Assembly: GCA_964466645.1 (NCBI GenBank)
Contig: CAYXPB010000165.1
Coordinates: 1-11,547, forward strand
DNA: 11,547 nt
Source: Acetivibrio sp964466645
Lineage (GTDB): Bacteria; Bacillota; Clostridia; Acetivibrionales; Acetivibrionaceae
Reading direction: 5' to 3'
Below the pieces are notes generated by a model. It searched no databases and was not told where the DNA came from. It was given only the letters and a program-made list of their open reading frames with translations. Of the stretch, positions 7,110 to 11,547 are shown in pieces. The position numbers were made by a program, and so were the translations under genes. Positions within the stretch are counted from its first letter, which is position 1. Each line of letters opens with the position of its first letter.

Positions 7110-8018
7110 ATGAAAAAAAACGATAGAATTCATTTTGAAAATGAGACTCCCAAAAATCTCTTTTCAAATAGTTTGTCTCGTATTCTTTTTGGATGTTTGT
7201 TTATTCTTTTGGTTGTCTGCCTCAGTGCCTGTGGTCGTACAGCGAGCAAATCTAGTCTACTGTCTTATGCAGAGGAAAACTACGGAAAATACGAGCTGAT
7301 AAGAGAGGAACATTCAGGGAAAGACAAAGACGAGAAAAGAACTCTTTATCTGCAGGATATTGACACGGGGCTGGAATACTCTATTACTTCCAAAATGGAA
7401 TCACAAGGTCTTGATGGATCGGAGTTCATTTGGTTTGAAAAGAAAAGATCAGATTTTGTTGAGAAGTATAGGAACTATGTTTATGACCTTTCAGAGCGTG
7501 AACTGTCAAAGCTTAATACTAGACATCCCGCACAGATAATGTTCAGTGACACATTATCAAATAAAATCATTTTTGACAGCAGAACATCCGATGATGACAG
7601 CAAAATCGTATGCAGAAAAATAGGCGAAATCATTGCAAGTAATGACATAAAAAATTTTCTCTCTATTAGTTTCTTGGTTTATTGTGAAAACGAAGATATA
7701 TGCATCGGATACTACGATTATTCTTCCGACACATTCGAAAGCTATGGACCCTACATAGTTATCGACTATGTATATGAAAATATAGATAAAGACGCAGAAT
7801 TTCTGTTTTCCATTCCAGGTTGTTTGGCTTCGTATCTCTTGTATGAGGATATAGAAAAAATGGATCTTCATGATGAACTTGCTACATTCTATAATTTTCG
7901 CTCTTCCACTGGTGTGGAATTTGTTGCTTTTGACATGAAACATTTCGGTAAGAATGGAATATATTGCGTATCAAAGGACTCTCGGGAGAAATTCATTCTT
8001 TCTACACCATTACCTTGA
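7110..8018 (+). CDS. Lipoprotein of unknown function
   Basis: This is a 302-residue protein with a long basic N-terminus, a hydrophobic stretch at about residues 25-37 and a lipobox LSAC ending at Cys41, so it should be lipidated and anchored outside the membrane. The first mature part (about 48-135) has the sequence style YAEENYGKYELIREEH, TLYLQDIDTGLEYSITSKM and GLDGSEFIW, which I associate with poorly characterised clostridial lipoproteins; I cannot name a family. The rest is acidic and Tyr/Phe-rich with no catalytic motif. The ATG at 7110 was chosen because GGAG lies eight bases upstream; two in-frame ATGs (7095 and 7101) lie upstream of or overlap that site. It is the only plus-strand gene and is divergent from the secreted peptide gene. 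No terminator is evident directly after it. Confidence 0.85.
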   Translation: MKKNDRIHFENETPKNLFSNSLSRILFGCLFILLVVCLSACGRTASKSSLLSYAEENYGKYELIREEHSGKDKDEKRTLYLQDIDTGLEYSITSKMESQGLDGSEFIWFEKKRSDFVEKYRNYVYDLSERELSKLNTRHPAQIMFSDTLSNKIIFDSRTSDDDSKIVCRKIGEIIASNDIKNFLSISFLVYCENEDICIGYYDYSSDTFESYGPYIVIDYVYENIDKDAEFLFSIPGCLASYLLYEDIEKMDLHDELATFYNFRSSTGVEFVAFDMKHFGKNGIYCVSKDSREKFILSTPLP

Positions 8019-8129
8019 ATCCGTATGAGTAATAAAATCTGTCGGTATTTTAGTAAAAATATTATAAAAAATCATTCCTGTGCACTTTCTTTTAATCACT
8101 CCATATAAAACAGTTATAATATATATTAA

Positions 8130-8163
8130 TTTTGGAATCGCTTTATGTTAGGTGATTCCAAAA
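8130..8163. repeat. Inverted repeat with 10-bp perfect arms
   Basis: TTTTGGAATC (8130-8139) and GATTCCAAAA (8154-8163) form a perfect 10-bp stem with a 14-base loop, about 110 bp after the lipoprotein stop. An A-run, not a T-run, follows on the plus strand, so it is not a standard terminator. Confidence 0.55.
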
Positions 8164-8179
8164 AAACAACTGGTCAATG

Positions 8180-8250
8180 GGTGTTTCAAAAAAGCTGATT
8201 TTATTGGGTTGGAACTATATATATTGACTAATGAATTTTTTTGAAACACC
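8180..8250. repeat. 71-bp MITE-like element with 14-bp terminal inverted repeats
   Basis: GGTGTTTCAAAAAA (8180-8193) and TTTTTTGAAACACC (8237-8250) are perfect complements enclosing 43 bp of non-coding sequence. The form fits a very small MITE, a remnant of an insertion-sequence end pair, or simply a long hairpin. No flanking target duplication is evident, and no transposase is in the window. Confidence 0.45.
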
Positions 8251-8275
8251 TTATTCACTATAATTTCAAGAATAT

Positions 8276-8316
8276 AGGGCAAGCTGGGTTATCAAATACT
8301 GAACCCAACTTGCCCT
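8276..8316 (-). terminator. Terminator hairpin of the SLH protein gene
   Basis: Arms 8302-8316 and 8276-8290 form a 15-bp stem (one G-U pair on the minus strand) with an 11-base loop, 30 bp after the SLH gene stop. The tail (ATATTCTT) is only partly T-rich, so termination may be weak. The G+C-rich stem stands out in this AT-rich gap (8019-8346). Confidence 0.7.
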
Positions 8317-8346
8317 AACTGGTGTATATAAAGGTTAATATAAGAT

Positions 8347-11300
8347 TTATTTTTTGTTATTTACCACCACAGCATTGATAAGATTCATAAAAATCTGTGC
8401 AACACTTGCTCTATTCGCAGTAGCTTTAGGTAAGTAGTTATTGTTACCACTACCTTGTATAAGTTCCATTCTTTTCATTTCAGTCACTGAGTCTTTCGCC
8501 CAAACACTTACGTTATCATCATCTGCAAAGGATGTAATACTGTCGTTTGAAGGAAGGGTAATATTTTTATACTTCAAGTAGTTATTCAACATCACCGCCA
8601 TTTGCTCACGAGTTATGAATTCATTAGGGGCAAATACTCCATCGCCATAACCGCTTAAAATTCCTTTTTCGTTAGCCCAAGCCACTGATGCACCATACCA
8701 ATCAGTTATTTCCGTGTCCTTAAATGGAGATGTTTTATACTTCGATAAATCCGCTTCGTCAATCTTCGACAATACAGTTGCAAACATTGCTCTTGTCATT
8801 CCACCGTTCGGGTCAAATTTCAAGTTGCCTATACCTGAGAAAATTTCTCGTGAGGTAATTGCGGTAATAGTATTTTCTGCCCAGTGTCCCGATATGTCAT
8901 TGAATACCTTCTTATTATAACGGTATTCATATGTACCATCCTTTGGAACCAAGAATGCCATACTATTTCCAGTAATGCAGCTCCATTTTATTAGAGTTGA
9001 CTTGCCATTTTCAATCAGGTATGGAATATAAGAGAATAATTCTCCGCTATCCTCATTGCCTATGGTTTTTATAACATAAATATCTTTTGGCAAAACAATG
9101 GCACCCGGCACTTTTAGATCATAAAGGTCTTCGATTGTGTCGTTTTCATTGCTTAAATCTACGACACCAATAGCTTTTGCAGTAAGCAGATAATTGCAAT
9201 TTTTGTTTATATTGAACTCCACATTGCCATTGATATCCGTTGTAGACATACCACAATATTCCAACCTCTTATATGTTTCATTGTAGTAACTCAAATAAAT
9301 CAGGTTGTCTTTTTGGTCTGTTCCTACAAACCACTTCAGACTAGCTGAAAATGGGAATTTTATATTCTGTGCAAGTGATATGATAGCAATGTCTTTGCCA
9401 TTAGCCAACTTTGAAAGGTTGTTATCGGATATTTTAGAAACCTTAAGGTCATAACTAGTCCTGTCAGACGAAATATCCTTAATTTTTCTACCGTTTATAG
9501 ACCAGGTAACAATGTCCATATTTAAAACAATTGTTACATATTTTCCCTTAAGAGCAGTTAATATAATTGTTGGCAAGGCAGTTTCATTTTTCATATCAAA
9601 GGTTATTAAATCACCATCTTTTGCATTGTTTATTTGATTTTGCAAAGTCAGCCACGATAAGTCCGATAAAGGAAGAACATTATTACCTCCACTAGCAGGG
9701 ATTACATTATTGCTTCCGCTATCAGGAACCACATTATTTCCTCCGCCACCAGAACCTCCTATACTGCCTCCACCACCGGAACCTCCTTTATTGTCTTCGT
9801 CACCTGAACCACCTCTATTGTCTTCGTCATCAGAATCTCCTTTATTGTCTTCGTCATCAGGAGCTTCTAGATTAATATACTCAAAGTTTGCTGTTATGTT
9901 TGTAGAATTTGTGGGCATAGTAAATATAGTATTATCAGCGTTTGCATTAGCAAATGTACCGCCATTAGAAGATATCCACCTTTTGAAACTATAACCACTG
10001 TTTGGTGTTGCAACAAGATTTATAGTTTCACCAGATGCGTAGTCACCACTTGTGCCTGTAATTATCTTTCCGCCGTTTTCTGCGGTTACTGTTAAAGTAT
10101 ATTTATTCTTTGAATTTGCTTCGAAAATAGCGGTAATTGTTGTTTCATTTGCAGGCATAGTAAATATAGTACTAACATCATTTGCGTTATCAAATGTACC
10201 GCCATTAGAAGATATCCACTTTTTGAAACTATAACCACTGTTTGGGACAGCTTTTAGTGGTGTTTTTGAACCATCACTATATTTTCCATTTGCACCTTTT
10301 ATTATGCTTCCACCTAATCCAGCTTCGATTTTTAATGAATACGTACCAGATGCAGGAGTAGGCCGATTTCCGTTAAACTTTGCAATTAAGCTATAGTCTT
10401 TTTTTACTTGGAAACGATAAACTGCATCGGTGGAAATAAGTGCGTCCTTATCATACCATCCAACAAATTCACATTTTTCATAAGGTATCGCAACAACTTG
10501 TGCAAATGAACCTTCGATGTAAGCACCACCACCAATTACTCTTCCACCTTCGACATTATTACTTTCTAATCGTACAGCATACAAGGCTTCTTGTGCTGCT
10601 TTACCCATTAATTCTTTTGATGATACTAATTCTCCCGTGCTGCTAGATAAAGCATACTTTGCACTAGAACCTTCAGCAGTATTAACAATATCCTCAGTCG
10701 AAAACCTTGGAAGCACACCTGACAATTCGTCTCCTGCAACAATTGGAATATCATAATAATTGACAATTTTCGCATATCCTTGGGTGTTATCACTATACTC
10801 ATTTACAGAATAATTTAATTTTCCATCTCCTGTAGCAAGAATCCTGACCTCGTAATCTTCATCAGCAGGAAGGCAAACTATTTTTTCGCCATCTTTAGAA
10901 AACAAAGAAACTATGGTGCTATCCTTAATTTTCTGAGGTTCATCATTAATAAATTGTGCTACAAGCTTACCTTTTGAGTTATAAACACTAACATCAACGG
11001 GGCAATTTATCCGCAATATCCTGTAACAGTCTATAATAACCAATTCTCTTTCTTCCGGATTATAATTTACGTCTTGAACTTGCATCCATGCTAGACATAA
11101 TTCGGGACAGTGTGCCAGCATCAGTTTGCTATAATTTTCATTACTAAGCAATGTAATCAAATCACTGCCACTATTCATGCCGATTGAAACAACAACAACT
11201 CTAGCGATTACGCTGAATGCTTCTGTAATAGAATTAGGTATGCTTCCATAAGCAGGCAGATCAATACCTGCTTCTGTAATACTTTCGTATAAGTATACCA

Positions 11301-11499
11301 ATATAATGGCTTCCGCACCAGAAGTGCCAGTCCACATATATGCTACAGCAATATTCGATATATTGTCATTTACCTTCTTGTCGAAAATATCAAATGCTTT
11401 GTCCCACTTGTAGGACTCATATTCCCCCCCCAGAGATTGAGCAATTGCCAATCTAACAGCATCTTGTAAGTTATTTGTATAACTCACCCTTATAGTCAA
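8347..11499 (-). CDS. S-layer-homology cell-surface protein with InlB-B-like repeats; 5' end doubtful
   Basis: This open frame has 1050 codons; residue numbers count from the TTG at 11499. The N-terminal region (about 1-300) is of unknown fold; its part at 160-260 is beta-rich and clostridial in style. Three InlB-B-like repeats lie at about 308-376, 386-460 and 466-540, the last two near-identical in GYSFK+WISSNGGTF. Residues 548-613 form a linker of 9-residue repeats. A beta domain of a kind common in clostridial SLH proteins (TIILTALKGKYVTIVLNM) fills about 620-800. Three SLH domains (about 865-912, 925-977, 988-1042) end the protein and should bind secondary cell-wall polymer. No signal peptide and no ribosome site are found at the TTG, at the GTG at 11487, or further in, although such a protein must be secreted. 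The true N-terminus is therefore probably missing or out of frame upstream. Confidence 0.85.
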   Translation of the reverse strand: MTIRVSYTNNLQDAVRLAIAQSLGGEYESYKWDKAFDIFDKKVNDNISNIAVAYMWTGTSGAEAIILVYLYESITEAGIDLPAYGSIPNSITEAFSVIARVVVVSIGMNSGSDLITLLSNENYSKLMLAHCPELCLAWMQVQDVNYNPEERELVIIDCYRILRINCPVDVSVYNSKGKLVAQFINDEPQKIKDSTIVSLFSKDGEKIVCLPADEDYEVRILATGDGKLNYSVNEYSDNTQGYAKIVNYYDIPIVAGDELSGVLPRFSTEDIVNTAEGSSAKYALSSSTGELVSSKELMGKAAQEALYAVRLESNNVEGGRVIGGGAYIEGSFAQVVAIPYEKCEFVGWYDKDALISTDAVYRFQVKKDYSLIAKFNGNRPTPASGTYSLKIEAGLGGSIIKGANGKYSDGSKTPLKAVPNSGYSFKKWISSNGGTFDNANDVSTIFTMPANETTITAIFEANSKNKYTLTVTAENGGKIITGTSGDYASGETINLVATPNSGYSFKRWISSNGGTFANANADNTIFTMPTNSTNITANFEYINLEAPDDEDNKGDSDDEDNRGGSGDEDNKGGSGGGGSIGGSGGGGNNVVPDSGSNNVIPASGGNNVLPLSDLSWLTLQNQINNAKDGDLITFDMKNETALPTIILTALKGKYVTIVLNMDIVTWSINGRKIKDISSDRTSYDLKVSKISDNNLSKLANGKDIAIISLAQNIKFPFSASLKWFVGTDQKDNLIYLSYYNETYKRLEYCGMSTTDINGNVEFNINKNCNYLLTAKAIGVVDLSNENDTIEDLYDLKVPGAIVLPKDIYVIKTIGNEDSGELFSYIPYLIENGKSTLIKWSCITGNSMAFLVPKDGTYEYRYNKKVFNDISGHWAENTITAITSREIFSGIGNLKFDPNGGMTRAMFATVLSKIDEADLSKYKTSPFKDTEITDWYGASVAWANEKGILSGYGDGVFAPNEFITREQMAVMLNNYLKYKNITLPSNDSITSFADDDNVSVWAKDSVTEMKRMELIQGSGNNNYLPKATANRASVAQIFMNLINAVVVNNKK
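9661..9858 (-). repeat. 27-bp (9-residue) minisatellite coding for the linker
   Basis: Two families of nonapeptide repeats stand end to end. Residues 548-583 are DDEDNKGDS, DDEDNRGGS, GDEDNKGGS and GGGGSIGGS. Residues 588-613 are NNVVPDSGS, NNVIPASGG and NNVLPLSD. They form a flexible, acidic then polar spacer before the SLH-side domains. Copy number is likely to vary between strains. Confidence 0.8.
9951..10245 (-). repeat. 240-bp tandem duplication of InlB-B-like repeat units
   Basis: Positions 9951-10005 and 10191-10245 (55 bp, offset exactly 240 bp or 80 codons) differ at one base (9980 against 10220). Similarity continues in patches, for example at 9914-9931 and 10154-10171. This near identity marks a recent duplication or homogenisation by recombination. 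The coordinates run from the first to the last of the matching blocks. Confidence 0.85.
11424..11431 (-). repeat. Homopolymer of eight G (minus strand) near the 5' end of the SLH gene
   Basis: Eight consecutive Cs on the plus strand fall at codons 23-25 of the open frame, in an otherwise AT-rich region. Such runs are prone to slippage in vivo and to read errors. Confidence 0.9.
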
Positions 11500-11547
11500 T
11501 TGAATTTATAGAGCCATCTTTGTTTAGATCGGCAGCTGCCGAAACAG
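11471..11547 (-). CDS. C-terminal fragment with a truncated dockerin calcium loop
   Basis: The last 24 residues of a gene that enters from the right edge read VSAAADLNKDGSINSIDY followed by KGELYK and a TAA stop at 11471-11473. DLNKDGSINSIDY is the EF-hand-like calcium loop of a type I dockerin, the module that plugs cellulosomal enzymes or surface proteins into cohesins. A normal dockerin has two such loops and a helix (of ALLKRYLL type) after each; here the helix is absent and the frame stops at once. The fragment overlaps the SLH open frame by 29 bp in another frame. Alternatives are a frameshift inside one long dockerin-SLH gene, a misassembly, or a truly truncated dockerin. The motif is seen directly; which explanation holds is not decided. 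Confidence 0.65.
   Translation of the reverse strand, partial: VSAAADLNKDGSINSIDYKGELYK

Noticed and set aside
7557..7943. 128-codon minus-strand frame inside the lipoprotein gene
   Set aside because: It is a shadow frame with no ribosome site or domain; the plus-strand frame has a lipobox and a ribosome site.
8130..8163. Terminator for the lipoprotein gene
   Set aside because: The stem is followed by As, not Ts, on the plus strand.
9710..9994. Pro/Ser-rich plus-strand frame
   Set aside because: It is the antisense of the Gly/Asp-rich linker and has no start signals.
1..11547. CRISPR array, tRNA or rRNA genes, transposase
   Set aside because: No regularly spaced repeats, cloverleaf, rRNA signature or transposase frame was seen on either strand.

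Overview
The window looks like a low-GC Firmicute of the class Clostridia, probably from the cellulosome-forming Acetivibrio/Ruminiclostridium-type group. The reasons are the AT-rich sequence with strong Shine-Dalgarno sites, three S-layer homology (SLH) domains on a large surface protein, a dockerin calcium-loop sequence at the right edge, and a left-hand gene set typical of Clostridia. The assembly is imperfect. It has a 10-N gap, and a short stretch beside the gap reads like a Bacteroidota protein, so the source was probably a metagenome or mixed culture.

Left part (1-6217, all on the minus strand, so transcription runs right to left). lysA (diaminopimelate decarboxylase) comes first, with its own putative promoter and terminator. 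An extended -10 promoter inside a perfect inverted repeat then starts an apparent operon of three genes: a membrane-anchored M28-family metallopeptidase, a DHH-CBS-CBS-tRNA nucleotidyltransferase fusion (26-bp overlap with the peptidase gene), and a site-2 protease that runs off the left edge (10 bp after the fusion gene). lysA is broken twice as assembled. An internal deletion sits at a 12-nt stretch that can be read as either side of the junction, and the 3' end is split around the N gap. The gap is in fact a 31-bp overlap: removing 4909-5057 restores a normal LysA C-terminus, and the sequence left out (4919-5026) looks foreign.

Middle part (6218-8346). A 47-residue secreted peptide gene (minus strand, GTG start) lies divergent from a 302-residue lipoprotein gene (plus strand). 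Their putative promoters share 22 of 29 positions, including bases outside the -35 and -10 boxes. Neither product has a function I can name. The intergenic DNA holds several perfect inverted repeats: a 32-bp dyad after the peptide gene, a 10-bp-arm hairpin, and a 71-bp MITE-like element with 14-bp terminal inverted repeats.

Right part (8347-11547, minus strand). A 1050-codon open frame encodes a cell-surface protein with a beta-rich N-terminal region, three InlB-B-like repeats, a Gly/Asp-rich linker of 9-residue repeats, a beta domain and three SLH domains. It has no signal peptide or ribosome binding site. Directly upstream and out of frame, the last 25 codons of another frame encode a truncated dockerin loop. 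The 5' end of this gene is therefore suspect (frameshift, misjoin or true fusion breakpoint), and an 8-G homopolymer lies nearby.

I see no single convincing new system. The best biological lead is the divergent secreted-peptide/lipoprotein pair, and the firmest observation is the reconstruction of lysA.
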